Below, piece after piece: positions 34,346-47,458 of a stretch of 64,000 nt of DNA. Under the pieces are notes generated by a model. The model worked only from the letters and a program-made list of their open reading frames with translations, was not told the origin of the DNA and made no database searches. The DNA lies in contig CAMGYJ010000006.1 of assembly GCA_946122785.1 (NCBI GenBank), positions 36,104,066-36,168,065 on the forward strand. Reading direction: 5' to 3'. This stretch comes from Linum tenue. Taxonomy: Eukaryota; Streptophyta; Magnoliopsida; Malpighiales; Linaceae. The position numbers and the translations under genes were made by a program. Each line of letters starts with the position of its first letter. Within the stretch, counting starts at the first letter, position 1.

Positions 34346-36119
34346 TATAGTTTTTATTGTTCCGCCCTCAGGAAGTCAGTGCTGATGATGTCCTTGGAGA
34401 GGTATGTATCTATTCTGATTTTCACTGCCCTTATATGCTTACCCCTTCAAGTTCTCATTGTTGATTATCTTTTATTTGATAGGAACTCAAGGGGTGGTGA
34501 ACTGTGTAGTTTATATTTATAATAGGATATTGCTTTTGGAATTATGTAGCAGATGGAGTAGTTGGTGTATCCTCAATTGGTTTTTCTCTTCATTTTACTG
34601 TGTCCATGCTTCTAGACATAGAGAGTTGAGAAAGGTGTGTAATCGAAATTTGTTGTAGCTGCATGGTTGTGGTGGCTATTCTTGTTGTAAGTGTAGCTCA
34701 AAGTCTTAAACTTGGCAGCTAATATACCCTCTTTCATGTTCGTTACTTCATATATGGTTGGTTGGCTGTTTCTTCTGCAGCTGTTTATTTTATTATTTTA
34801 ACTTCGTTTGGATGGATTTATATTAGATGCTTTGTTTTCTTTATGCCAAGAAGTTAAGCATGCTTTGACTCATGGGATGTGGTCCATTTCTATTTCTTGT
34901 CACTACTGCAGATTCCAGGTTTGACACTGCTGGCCCTAGATGGCACACCACTCTACTTCTGTTCTATGTGTGCTTTTGTATTGCACATGTCAATAGCTGA
35001 TTCTGTGTTTGATTATTGGCAGATAAGGTGAAGTAGCTTGTAAGGCCCACTGACTTGTCACTGAAAAAAGGGGAAGAAGAATTTGAAAATGGACGAGCAG
35101 AAAGGTACATAGATTCAAGAATCAAGTTTAACTATATTCTTAAATGCACTAGCAATGCATGAAGAAACTCAACAATGAGCTCTCTATTCGGTTTTAGTTT
35201 CTCTTTACTAGATGCTTTGGAAGTAAGATTTGCATGAATGGCCTCTCTCACACTTACTACTTGACTATTGTTGCTTCTTATTAGCCAGACTACTGCTATC
35301 TTTTGTAGCGAGCCTCTACTTCTCAGTGCAATTGTCTTTGAGATATAAGAATCCATCTATTGTAATTTTTGTAACTTGTTAATTGAATGCAGATGGTAAT
35401 TATCAGGGTCTGTTGAATTTTCTTTCCCTTCTTTGTGCATAGACCTAATAAAGATAGAGTTGCTAGCTGATTTGAATTGTTTCTCGTCCATTTGCAGACT
35501 TGAAGATTTCGAAGTTGATGGATATTGCAGCTACTCAAGAATATCTGGTAGAAGTATAGATCAAAGATTCAGGTAACTTTTAGATGATTTGGTAGATTGA
35601 TTTTCATTATGGTGGAGTTTCATGCTACAATAGTTAGTCTTTACAATTTTATATAAATTAACATTGCTCAATAAGTGGTATTTGAATGAGTTGTATTAAC
35701 AATAATATTATAATGTCATCCAATAAGAGTTGACCTTTCTAATTATGTATTACTACATTTAACTATAGATATGTGAATAGTATTTTGTAACTAGCTACCA
35801 AGAAATACTGTAACTTAACGGAAAACCAGCAAATACCGTGACAAATGATAGACATCTAGTCAAGGGAAATGATTTTGTCACGGTTAATACCGTCTTAAAA
35901 GAAGCATAACACGTCTTAAAATGTTTTCTCTCTTGAATATGTACTCCAAAATTTGATATTAGACACGGTTTTTTCCATGACTAATTAACTAGTCACGGTA
36001 CACAAGTAGTAACAAAGCTTTATATTACGGTAAATTTTCTGTGACCAATTTATTAATCACGGGAAACGTACTTTTGAACACGGGATTTCCTGTGATTAAA
36101 TGAACTTTTTCTTGTAGTG
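34346..36119 (+). mobile_element. CACTA-like 3' part, otherwise unassigned
   Basis: The block ends TTTTTCTTGTAGTG at 36119, a CACTA-type terminus. TCACGGGAAA, CACGGGATTT and ACCGTGAC words lie in the 300 bp before it. Upstream, several exon-like pieces with GT and AG borders occur (such as GATGATGTCCTTGGAGAG before GTATGTATC near 34390-34412), but no product is recognised. The left border with the Athila remnant is not sharp. Confidence 0.5.
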
Positions 36120-36684
36120 TATCCACCACCGTTCTGACTTTCAACCACGACGAAGTTAACCACGGAAAACCTAAGGTGGGTAAAAGTGTTAACCACCGTA
36201 AATGGACTATTGCCCACCGTTTTCACGGTGGTTTATAATGCTTTTTCGTGTGGTGGGGGTAAAAACCACTGGGTTAGGAAAACTCAAACCCAATCCAACC
36301 CGCTGGGTATCCGCGGGTTCATGGGTACCCATGGATTTTTGTGGTAAAATTTTTTACAATAACAAGTTCCTATCAAAATAAAAGTCAAATATGAAATATC
36401 TATTTCCCTCTATAAATTATCCATACATAAAACAACAATCTAGAAAATTCAAATAAATTACAATTACACTAAATAAAAGCACACAATTCTTTGTTTTTCA
36501 TTCATTCCCTTTTTGTTTGTGATAGAGTAGCAAACCAACAACACATGGTGTGTTCAACTTCAATTATTAATTTATCCCTCTCGCTTCTTTTGGGGAAAAA
36601 AAATGGAACAATACCTTGCTAGTAAGAAAAAAAACATACAGTCAACTTTCTTGGAGAAGAAGGGAAGAATTGGCCGATTGGCGG
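36120..36684. other. MITE-like debris
   Basis: Contains CCACCGT/ACGGTGG inverted words ending TTTTTCGTGTGGTG at 36255, perhaps another CACTA-type end. A hAT-like ACCCGCTGGGTATCCGCGGG patch (36297-36335) and AT-rich DNA follow. There are no genes. Confidence 0.4.
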
Positions 36685-38273
36685 TCAGATCGGGAAGGAG
36701 AGAGGGTTTTGGGGGGAGAGAAGAGTGGAGACTAGGGAGGAGGCAAGTGATGAGTTGTGAGTGTCGCGAAGACTTGCTTGATGACTTCGGAGTCCCGCCT
36801 CAACCGAGGTAAACTTGGACGTTTCCACATCCATGAATTGCTCAATCTTCTCGAACTTCTGTGAGCTTGTGCTCACAAAGGTGGTCACTAGATCTTCAAG
36901 TTTAGTAAACTTGTCGATTTGTTGCTGTTGTTGGAACCCTTGACCGCCTTGTGCTTGGTATGGTTGTTGGAAATTCGAATTTTGGAACTGAGGCCTTTGT
37001 TGGATGTAAGTCGGACAAGGTTGATAGTTGCCCATTGGACCTTGGAAACTAGGAGGTCTTGGATTGGTAGGGGAAGACCAACGAAGTTTGGATGATTGCG
37101 CTACCCGGGGTTGTAGGTGTTGCTATAAGGGTTGTTCCCTCTAGCATTGGCAATGAAACTCACTTGCTCCTTGGGGGTACTTGTCTCCTTCATCGCTTGG
37201 CAATCTGATATCTCATGACTAGTGCTAGAGCACCAATCACAAGACATCACCACTATCTTCCCTTGCTTCTTGCCCTCAAGGATCACCTCAATCAACTTGT
37301 CAAGCTTAGCTTCAAGTGGAGCACTTGCTCCAACACTTTGCACTCCTCTTTCGGAGCTTCTCTTACCACTTCTCGTCATGCCCCAATCGTATCCCTTGAT
37401 AGCCATGTCTTCGAGCAACTCGCTCACCTGAGGTGTAGTCATGTTCGTCAACTTCCCTTGGCAAAGAGAGTCGATGAGAATCTTGTCATCTTGAATGAGA
37501 CCGCCAGAGAAGGTCTCTATCCAAAATTGCTCCTCGAATCCATGGTGAGGGCATTGAAGGAAGTAGTCCGAGAATCTTTCCCACGCATCTCTCAATGTCT
37601 CATCTTCCTCTTGCTCAAATTGAGTGATATTCTTCCTCCACACGACCTTCTTGGAAGGAGGACAATATCGGGTCATAAACTTGTTGAGCAAATAGTCCCA
37701 AGAGGTGATGGATCGAGCCAGTAGGTTGTTGAGCCATCAGAGCGCTCTCCCCGCAAGAGAGTAGGGGAATAGCCTCAGTTGAAATGTCTCCTCAGGGACG
37801 CCATTAATCTTCAGGCTTCCCGCAAGCTCAAGAAACCTTTGAACATGCTCCCGCGGCGATTCATTGGCAAGCCCGTGAAACAAGGCATTGTTTTGAATCA
37901 TCGTAATGAGAGCGGGCTTGATTTCAAAGTTGTTGGCGGCCACGGGTGGATGTAGGATGGGAGATTGGATATCTACTGCCAGTGGGGCCATGTAACAGCC
38001 CATAGTCCTTGGTTCTTCCTCGGCTACCGCTTCCGCATTTTGGTTCTGAAGCAAATTAGCATCTCGCTGTTGATTCCCTATCATCTCAACTTCAATTTCT
38101 ACTTCAACTCCTCCAAATCCGGGACCAACTTGATGTCCCCTTTCTTCAATCCTCCTTCTTGATTCTGCTACCTCTCTCTCACGAGCTAGGAATTGGAGAG
38201 TGCGGTTGAGATTCTCGTCTAGTGGTGCTAAAAGTGCCGGATTGCTGCGGGTCATATACCTCCCTGAACACAC
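36685..38273 (-). pseudogene. Athila-like gag (minus), lightly broken
   Basis: Minus-strand frames in order: MTRSNPALLAPLDENLNRTL... to SLAGRAL (38273-37737); a second frame with YCPPSKKVVWRKNITQFEQE, RFSDYFLQCPHHGFEEQFW and a SDCQAMKETSTPKEQVSF tail (37691-37101); and a Q-rich segment ending in PFPI (37035-36685). This is the retrotransposon gag capsid domain followed by a knuckle-like CDWCSSTSHEISDC. At least two interruptions separate the frames (a stop just before 37737 and another near 37100). No protease or RT follows below 36685. It is better preserved than the plus-strand copy. Confidence 0.88.
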
Positions 38274-38381
38274 TTAAAAGAACCACAACACTTCTAGCAC
38301 AAGCAACACTTCACACAATCAAAACTCAAAGTAAAAGCTAGATTAACACCAAACAATCTTTTTAAAATAGTGGACCAAAGC

Positions 38382-38399
38382 TCCCCGGCAACGACGCTA
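38382..38399 (-). promoter_or_regulatory. Decayed tRNA-Asp primer-binding site
   Basis: The minus strand reads TAGCGTCGTTGCCGGGGA next to the LTR end. It differs from the tRNA-Asp complement at two positions, both G-to-A or C-to-T changes in CG-rich context, as expected from decay of methylated DNA. Confidence 0.75.
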
Positions 38400-38405
38400 A
38401 ACACT

Positions 38406-39360
38406 TGACTCTCTTCGAATATCACAGTTACAATTTAGGCGCAAGTATAAACGTTAATTGGGTGCAATATAGGGCAAGTATGTTTAAATATCAACTCGGG
38501 CCCATCCATGTACCCCTACTTTAATTGTTTGAAACACTATCTAGCGAAATGAAGCTTGTAAGAATCTCTACAATCTACGATTGAAAGTGCAAGGCTTGAA
38601 AAGTAAATGGATTGAAACTCTTGGTGTGAAGCTTCACTCGGGAGTTGTTTCCCCCTAACTAAATACCATGAAATGTGGGATTGAATGAATTGGTGCGCGA
38701 CAAGAGGATTGCGAACCGTTAGGGGGAGCAACAGTGGTTGGAAACTATACTCTTACTCGCTAGGCCAAGGAATGCATTATAGGCTACGAAAGTAGCCCTC
38801 TTGGCCCAAGCAAAAGAGGGTTGACTTACCTTCTCCCTCAAATCGTGGTTTGGACGGCTTACTCACAATTAACCTAGGTGTCTAATTTGAGTTTAGAGGT
38901 TTGCCTTACATTAACCGAGTTAGGAGGCATGGAATGCCTAAGAAAACCCAGCTCAATTTGAGGCTCTTGAGAAAAAATGGGTTTCTCTCTAAGTTAGGTT
39001 AGAGTAGCACAATAGATTGCCAAGCACACACAATGCACAATCAACATGAAACTGATTCGGCGTCAGTAACTTTTGAAACCACTCTGGACACCCTTCAATT
39101 CGCGGTTTGTGGCTCCAGTTCACGGGCCTGGCGACCGTGAACTCACAGCTTAGACCGTGAACAACGGTTGTTTCCTCCTCTTTCCTCGGTCCTCGCGCCA
39201 TTTCTTCCAACTTTCGACTCGCGGGTTGGTTTCACCTGTTAGACTCTGAAACACATTGAAACACAGCAAACCTAGCGTAAAACCACCCCTTTATGGAGCT
39301 CAAATGCCACAAACGTCAAAGAGAAACGAGTATAAAAAGTGTACATTTAAGCCCGAATCA
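38406..39360 (-). mobile_element. Athila-like 5' LTR (minus)
   Basis: On the minus strand it begins TGATTCGGGC at 39360 and ends GAGAGTCA at 38406, followed by the primer site and gag. At 955 bp it is shorter than its relatives (about 1.5 kb), so it has internal deletions, mostly in the leader part. GTTCACGG/CCGTGAAC words lie at 39115-39160. Confidence 0.85.
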
Positions 39361-39430
39361 CATGCGCTAGCGGTAGAAGCTAGTGGCTGGAAGCGAACTT
39401 CCCGTCCGGGAATGAACTAAAAAACATGAA

Positions 39431-39983
39431 GAATTTGGATATCTTCCACCAGTTATTTTTTGGAGGATGGTTCTCCATCTCCCATCCACTGGTACATGAA
39501 AATTTCCCATTAAAGTAATGGTTCGGATATGTTAGAAAAAGTGATAGTGGACTGTTTGGGGGCATAAACGATGTTTTTGGGGCCACGAGCCGAGAATGAG
39601 CTGACGGAAGAGAGAGAGTAGGAATGCAAATTCTAGAAAATGATGAATATGTTGTGTTCAATACAAATATGTTTTTTGTTCAATACGAATATGTTTTCTA
39701 ATGTGTATTTTTGTCGGGTACAAATATGATGTTTGTTCAATACAAATATATATTTTGTTACCCCAAAATATACATATACAACTTGTACATAGTATGTGTA
39801 AGTTAAATATTATTAGACACAAAGGCCTACTTGTCATTGCTTTTCGTCCATGGGCTCCATAATTCACTATATATTTTCCTAACAGATCTGGACTTTTAAT
39901 TTAATGGATCATTTTTATGAACCATTGGATAAAAGTAGAGGACCATCCTCCAAAATAATAACGGGTGGATAATATCCAAACCG
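39431..39983. mobile_element. MITE with about 40-bp imperfect terminal inverted repeats
   Basis: The left end (ATTTGGATATCTTCCACC, then TTTTGGAGGATGG) is the inverse of the right end (CCATCCTCC, AAAATAATAAC, then GGTGGATAATATCCAAA). The pairing spans about 40 bp with several mismatches. The interior holds repeated TTCAATACAAATATG units (39655-39760). No target duplication was identified; long ends could mean a Mutator-type derivative. Confidence 0.65.
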
Positions 39984-40809
39984 TCAACACTAGGGGAGAT
40001 GTGAGGATAAAATGATTTGTTTTTTATTTTCTTGTTTTGTTGTTTTGAATATCAATAAATAATAAGATTGAAATTAATAAATTACATGGTTCTAGAAAGC
40101 ACGCCTAGGCGCTCGCTTAAACTTGCCTAGACACAAGTTAGAAGGAAAACGTCTCGCCTTGGCAAAAAGTAGCAGATGAGGCGTCACGATCACGTTGTAT
40201 CTTGGGTGGCGCCTAGTCAACATTCAGTTGTGCCTCAAAATGATGTCATTATGTCTTTTTCTACCTTTTGATATGCTATTAGGAAGGGTAATCTTGATTT
40301 CTCTATAGTTAAACTAGTATATAGTCAAAGACATCTTAAGAGTAGCTTCTTCTTTCTTTTTTGCACTTCTTCGCTCTCAATGTACTTTGCTATTTTCCAG
40401 CTTTTTCTTCCTTACTCATTTCTCCACACTATATTTTATGTTTTACCATGTGTTGTAGATAAAAGTTTAGAAATGAAAGGTACAAGCGATTAAATTAATT
40501 CATAAACTTGTTTTACATTACAATCAACCAACGGTGTGAAAATTTAATGATTTGTCTATTATTTTGTTTTTGACAAGTCTAACTATTAGTTCGTTTCAAA
40601 GATTTGGCTATTGTATTTACCCAAATATTGAATATCTCTTCCATCTTTTTTCCCAAACTCTATCCCCATCCACACCTAGCAAGACAATCTCATAGCAGTT
40701 TAAGTTATTTCCAAGAGCTACTTTTTCTACGGGTAAAAACTATAATTGAATACAATCGAACTAACTAACCTGGCAAACCAAGGATACAATATATTCCACA
40801 TTTGGGGTG
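39984..40809. other. Region 3' of SPPA
   Basis: Contains a fragment with GCACGCCTAGGCGCTCGCTT and GCCTAGACAC words (40100-40220) typical of dispersed plant repeats, then AT-rich DNA. The SPPA 3' untranslated region should lie in the upper part, just below 40810. No obvious AATAAA on the minus strand was settled on. Confidence 0.4.
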
Positions 40810-43800
40810 TCATATGGAACCTAGGTAATCTTTTATCAGATTAATAAAGGGGTTGGCGTATGGAGCTCCACCTTCCAGTCTCTGGAACATTATTCCATCC
40901 ATCCGGGCTTGAACTCCTTCGGAAACCGTCAGCTCCTGCAGAAGGTCTTTTAGAGTTGTGTCGACCCCAGCTATAGAACTGCCGATCCCGCTCAAAAGTT
41001 CTGGTAGCGTGGGAGATGGCCTCGACATCTCAACAAGGGTTACCTAGTCAGTCGCAGAAACCATGATAATAATGATATGTCAACCGCTGAACAGAAGCCA
41101 TAATTAACAGAAATCTGCTGGCACGTAAAATGAGAATAAAAAGCACTTAACCAACAGCCTTACTGGTTTATCTTGAGGTATATTGGCTTTCAGTTTGGCA
41201 ATAGCGATAGCTCGTGAAAGACCACCAGTTGCATCCACTAGACCGTGTGATGCTGCTTGTATACCAGTCCATACTCTCCCTTGTGCTACGCTTTCCATCT
41301 CATCCACCTTGTGCAAGAAAAAAAATATTAGCCATCAGTTATTCGCAGCTGGCTTATTGCTCTGTTGTTATTTTTCCCACTTATTCATAACAAAACCCGC
41401 AGAAAAATAGTATTATTGGGCAAACGCACATCCATCGATCTTGAAAATGCTGCCTTGTCACGAAATTGCTGATATGCATTTTGAGCGGATCTTTCAAATA
41501 GTTCTGCTTCATCTGCCCTGGAAGATAAAAATGTTAGATTTCATCACATTTTAGCGTCGGAACAGAAATGGTGAAGGAAAGAAGGTCCACTTTGAGTTCT
41601 CAACATAAGAAAGTAAAGATACAGGACCGGGCATTAGTAAACATTTCCATAAACAACTACGTACAGAGACTGGAAACCGCCCTTTTGAGTTCAAATTTTA
41701 CGCAAATAAACATAAGAACCAGGGCCACTCACCTGAAAGGCCGCTGTTCAGCTGCAAGAAGTTCTGCATATCGGCCCCTGGATATTATCTCCTTGTTAAA
41801 CCCGATTTTTTCATAAAGTTTCCCCAAGTTGAACTTTCCTACAAGCAGGAGTTTTGTTTGGATATGAGACAAGAGAAAAAGGCGAAAGGAGGCTTTCTCA
41901 CGTACCAAATTACTACCAAACAGTCACAAAATATTAGCTGCAGTGATGAATGAAGGCTAGCTTTCAGAACAATATTTCAAAAGTCAAAATTTAGAACAAA
42001 GACATGGATGTTTTTAGCAATTTTGTTTCCTTGTACTCTGACGCTTTGTGTAGTACCGCAAGACATCATGTTTCTTGCTAATAAACCTGGGGGTAGGTAA
42101 CACAAAAATTCCGGCAATGCAAGTTTATCATTAATAAATTTACAATTTTCTTCTACAGAAGCATAGACATCAAGTTTACCTGTAACCACTCCAATTGAAC
42201 CGGTCAATGTCAAATTTTCAGCAACAATGACATCTGTTGCCATAGCCATATAGTACCCTCCACTTGCTGCAACGTCAGCCATTGAAGCAATTACGGGTTT
42301 TGAAGCAGCCAAAAGTCGGATTTCCCTCCACATTCTGTCGAAAAAATGACCATCAGAAAAGAGTGTTGGTAGTACATAAAGCAAAAGTTCTGTGTAGGAA
42401 ACAAAGTTTCTAACGGGATTTGGATTGGGTGATATTGGGAATTTAGGGATTGAGAAGATAGAATTAGGGATTTGGGAAAGAATTGGGGAAGAACAGAATT
42501 GGGAATTAGGGATTTAGAAGAGGAAATTGGGGATCGAGGAGAAGAATGGCCGTCGGCCTAGGGATAGGTGACGAAATTGAGAGAGATTAGGGTTTGAGAT
42601 ACTTTTCTGAATAATTGTTCTTGCTTGATTCTGAATAAAACGCAAGTACATATTTATAACGAAAGATAAGAAAACCTAATACTAAACCTAATTCTACTAA
42701 AAGACTACTAACCATATTTAATAAAACCTAATAATAATGATAATATAGAAACTCGTTTTCCTTAGAAAACGTGTTTCTAACATTCTGCCACAATTCACCA
42801 ACACCAAAGCGCCCATACATGCATAAATACGGTCCGTACTTACAAATCCGAAGCAAGAGCATCACCTCCAGGACTGTCAATTCTGATGATAGCAGCTTTA
42901 TATCTTTTAGATTCTGAAGACATTCAAAGTAGAGACTACTAGTAGTAAGACAACAACACTACCACAGAATGACAAAGACCACCAATCATATAAGAAATTC
43001 AAAAGACATGGAATTCAGACTGGTCCTGTAACGAAGTTGTTTTTTCGAAGAACTAGTAATAAACAACATTGTTGCACAAAAGTTTCAGTCAGATAGGCAG
43101 GTGAAAAACAGAACTAATGACCCAGACAATGAGTAACAAGTGCTGCATGAAACTTATTAGTTCCTTGTTTATTTGGCAAGGAAGATTGCAATTAGAAGCA
43201 ATAAAGCACAAGGGGCAGGATGAGCCCAATGTCGGAGATGAAGTCATTGCTTCCCGAAAATCACTTTTATAGAGCTCACTAGAGTGAGCTAGGCAGAAAA
43301 CCTAATGGTACTGATTTCATTATTTTCTTGTGATATCATTTCCTTAGTTTCTTTCTGCAGTTCAAAAGTTTCCTGTTCGAACTAGTTTGGCCACTAAATA
43401 AGCTAAATCAAGAAAATTTCAGGATTAGATCATTCTTTGGAGTAAAATTACTTAGAAATGGCATATATTATCAAATACCTTTCTAGACGCGATCTAGGAC
43501 TTCTAGCCAACATCAGATACACAAGTTCCTTTCAGTCAATAATTACAGCATCTCAATTTAACACACTTAGATATTACCTCTCACCGAACGAAGCTTCTCA
43601 ATAAATTGCTCCCCAATGATTCCAGAACCAGGTAAACTTAATGGACCCCGAACACGACTGATGCTCCCAGATGCTCGGAGCACAGCTATTAGGTCTTTTC
43701 CACCAACTAAACCAAGGGTCCAGTTCCTAACTCGAGAATACCTCCTGAAACCCAAAAGGTTTTATAAATTTTCTGAGACACATAGCTCTAAAGATCAGAT

Positions 43801-46800
43801 AGAAAGGTGATTTTTCCCCTTGAGAGCAGTATGCTATTAGATCAGTGTCAATAGAAGCATATAAATAATACATCATGCTTTTCTGTGCAGAACCTACAAA
43901 ACTCATAGTTCCAATAACACATCTAACAGTGTGCTAAAGACCAGAAAAATCGTCTCAACCAGACAGAAAAGGTGCCTGCAAGATTTGGCTTGTAGGCAGC
44001 TCCATTGAAGGGTTTGCACATTGTAATTGATTATTAAAGGAAGAGAACTCCCAATGACAAGGTTGTCTGCAGAAACCAGCAAGGAAATGGAAAGAAATAC
44101 TTAAATATGGAATATTCAACAATCAGTACTGATTATTTAATTCCACAAGCAGAGAAGAGGCTGAAAACACACTAAACACTCAGTAACAGACCAGGAACAG
44201 GATTCAAGAAGTCTAACTTGACTGAACCCTAAGATTTAACAGATCAGTAATCAATGTACTTTAGAGATTATTCATAATGGTAGACAACCTGTAATCAACC
44301 ATAGGAAGAACTTTCTCCTTCTGAACTCCAAGTTTCTCTTTCAACAGTGATATGACCTGTATGGTTTAGCATCAATCCCCAAATACAAGATAGAGAAGTT
44401 CAGATCAAAAGTGGTGTGACCGGAAACAGTTCCCGTATTATTCAGTAAATAATTAGGCAATGGTTCAGATTTGCAATCCTCTCCTCGTTTTTCAACTTTT
44501 GGGATAACAATTGCGTGTAAATATTCAGAGTGTCCACTGTCCAGCAGCTGATACATCTGATTCAAGCATAAAGCAGCTACAAATCAACCTGCATATGAAC
44601 TGAGGATACAGTGGCCTTCTGATTTTCTTTATAGAATTCATCACCACAGAAGGAACTAAGATCAATTTAACACAATCGTCTCATTAGGAGACTATTGGAC
44701 CAAATTGACTCGTTTGCTAGCAAAATTAACAAATTGGCTGGTACGACACGACACGAAAACTCACAGGCCGTGCCAAGCACGGCACGAAATAAAATGGGTA
44801 TGAAACGTGCATGTGTCTGCCTAAACATGACCCAGCGCCCATGTACAGGGGAAGGTAATTAGAATTTACTCATTTTAATTGACTCGTTTTGCAAAATGAG
44901 ACAATTGGTCAAATTGTCTCGTTTTCGAATTGATCCATCCAAACGACCCTACAGCGTGTTTGTTTTGACTAAAACTTAAATTTGAGAAAAAAAATTTGAG
45001 AGTAAAAGTGGAAAGCAAACACATTGGTGTGTACAATCAGCAACCAACTATGGAGGATGATTACACAGACAATAATTATCTCAGACAGTACCTCATCGTC
45101 ATAGAGTATGCCCGTTATTAAGCCTTCATCTTTCAGCCTCTCAACTTTGTATACTCCTTCATTAATGAAGTTCTCCAAATCTTCTCTTTTCTTTCCTGTC
45201 AGAGGTAGATGAAAGCCTAGAGTTTATATTTGACACTGCACAAATCAACAAAGTTCGAAATTTAAAGGCACCTGTTTCAGAAGAAACTTTCTCCAACCAA
45301 TTCCCATATATGTCATCGAGCAATGCAGTCAGCATCTCACAATTTTCCTCCGACATGGTTTTCCGAGTTAGTTGATCACCAGCACTCTTGTATTTACCAA
45401 TCCTCTGAACTTCGGGCTGAATTCCCACCTTCTCAAAAAGACCTACAAAGCAGAAAATTGCACTGACAAATTTTTAGCTAGCCTTTCAACCCAAGTAAAC
45501 ACAAGGGAAAACAAGAGAAATTGTTTAGCTATCGATTCCAGAAAAGCATTACGCATAGTAGCTTAAAAGGCTATAAATCATCCAAAACAAGAAGGAAAAC
45601 AACGAGTTAAAAGGAGAGAGATAGATGGGGAGAAGAAATGTCATCTTGGTTCAAAAGGTTCCAGAGCACATATTATAACTAGAATGCTGGCACATTAACT
45701 TTACTAACCTCCGAGAAAGGATGCTTGAATAGTCAAGCCATATAACGAGAAATATGCACTTGGAGGGGCATATATCTCCGAACAAGCACAAGCAAGATAA
45801 TACTCCTTCTCCCTGCAAGTAGGGGTGTAGGCAACTATGACCTTACCTACAAATGTCCACAAAACACAAAAGCTAAAAGAAATGATCCACAACCGCCAAT
45901 ATCAAAGAATTTTCGGTTTCGAAGCATAATACTTGCAACGGAAACAAAAGTTCTCCACAAAATTAAAGTTGATACTCATACTCCCTACCCATCATATATT
46001 GAAAAAGAATTTACCTGAGCCATATCTGAAACTTAATCACTAAACCCTAGAACTATTGACAGCCGCAATGTCTTTCCACTATGCTAACACAAAGAAACAT
46101 AAACATAAAATAAGGAAGCTGGCACTAGACGGAAATTCCTCCATAAACAGAGCTGGGAATTCAGCAGTAGACGAAAAAAGAGGAATATAGAAACAGAAGT
46201 GAAAGGTGTTTGTGATTCTACCTGATTTCTTGAAATCCAATATATGCCTCCGTATTTCTTCAACTTTACCCCACCCGCAAGCTAGGGAGTCTATATGTAG
46301 ATAAATACCAGAAATGCGAGGATCATAAGAAGCTTTTACAAAATTCTCACAAATCTGAGGCAGAGATAGCCCTGACGAGAAACGGCTCTTTAGCTGATCA
46401 GATACCTGAACATAGAAAAGAAACAAGCAATTTCAACGTCGGAACACCCAAGAAACATGAAGCAAATTGCAGCGTTCAAAACCTGGCCACGCAATTTCAT
46501 AGTCAGGACACTGCCCTTGCGGACTCGCTCCCAAGGATAAGCAATTAGCATCCGTAGCTTAACGAGAAATCGAGTCCAAGCCCCAATCTCCCGAAACTCG
46601 AAATCCCCCCGAGGGTAATCGACATTGGTTTTCTTAGCCGTTGCAGTTTTAGACTCCTCAGCTTCTTCTGTCTTCTCTTTATCATCATCCTTCCCCTTTT
46701 CTCCTGTTTTGGTCTCGTCTGAGGAATCAAATGCGTTAACAGACAAGTTCCCGCGGCGAAATCCATAATCCAATGGTGAGTGAGGACTGGACGGGACAGT

Positions 46801-46935
46801 CAATCGGCGGCGACGGATGGCTGACTGCGGAAGAGAGAGGGAGTCGTGAGGTTTGGAGAGGAGAAGGGAAGTGAAGGTTCGGCGACCGGCGAGGGTGAAA
46901 TGAGGGGATGAGTAAAGGAGGAGGAGCTTGGCCAT
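40810..46935 (-). CDS. SPPA: Chloroplast serine protease SPPA (signal peptide peptidase A type)
   Basis: Thirteen coding exons: 46935-46483, 46405-46222, 45846-45709, 45442-45272, 45195-45092, 44356-44289, 43744-43578, 42913-42844, 42334-42180, 41838-41733, 41517-41430, 41307-41164 and 41043-40810. All introns are GT-AG, and the sum is 2082 bp (693 aa), close to Arabidopsis SPPA. The family is a membrane-associated Ser/Lys-dyad protease, in plants linked to thylakoids and light acclimation. The N-terminus (MAKLLLLYSS, then S/R-rich) looks like a chloroplast transit peptide. Two SppA repeats are present: the N-terminal one holds the likely base Lys277 (RIGKYKSAG), the C-terminal one the likely nucleophile Ser476 (DVAASGGYY). 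RIDSPGGDA and GRVWTG are also conserved. I chose the MAKLL start; an in-frame ATG 72 bp upstream exists. No lesion is seen. Confidence 0.95.
42393..42782 (-). mobile_element. Short solo LTR in SPPA intron 8
   Basis: 390 bp, starting TGTAGGAAAC and ending TTTCTAACA on plus (minus: TGTTAGAAAC...TTCCTACA). A perfect 5-bp duplication TTCTG flanks it (42388-42392 and 42783-42787). TGTTAGAAAC is a common start of short Ty1/copia LTRs, so a small copia or TRIM origin is likely. It is fully intronic and leaves splice sites 59-61 bp away untouched. Confidence 0.85.
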
Positions 46936-47179
46936 TGCCGGAGAGGCGAAAAGAATGGTCACCCGCAGAAGAAGCAGTGGAAATGGTTGGGAAATTAAAT
47001 GGAACAACCGATGACGGATAGGAGAGAGAGAGAGAGAGAGAAAGTAGAAGGTGAAGAAGTTTTTGCCACGTCAAGAGTGTCTCCGCCATCAATTGTCGTG
47101 CCGCGCGTGGATACTACACTACTGCCCTACTCCACTCCTAAATTATCGTTCCCTATTTTGTTCATCTCACACAAGTAAA
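46936..47179 (-). promoter_or_regulatory. SPPA 5' leader and proximal promoter
   Basis: This is the only host DNA left between the SPPA start codon and the LINE 2 insertion. It holds a (GA)n run on plus, (CT)n on the sense strand, at 47020-47040. CT-rich leaders are common in plant nuclear genes for chloroplast proteins. No clear TATA box was seen. Confidence 0.5.
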
Positions 47180-47458
47180 GGTCACTTTCCATTCAAAAAA
47201 AATCTCTCGTTTAGCGAGGGTTTAGGAGAGCAGCGGAAACCCTAGCGGTGTCCGAGAAGGAGAAGGCTTTAGCGAGCGTTTAAGAAGCTAGTTTTCCTTG
47301 ATCAGATTACACAAATCGAATCACAGATCTCCAATCTCTGGAATAGCGACCAAGTCCTTTTCGAGAAGGAGTGATACTGTTTCCGGCGAGTGGAAAGCGA
47401 CCCCTGTGACGTGCTGTCTACGCCTTCTTGCGTCCTCAGCACTCAGAAAGCAAGCATA

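Noticed and set aside
47390..47458. Longer ORF1 start for LINE 2 at 47390
   Set aside because: That codon is GTG; the first ATG in frame is 47459.
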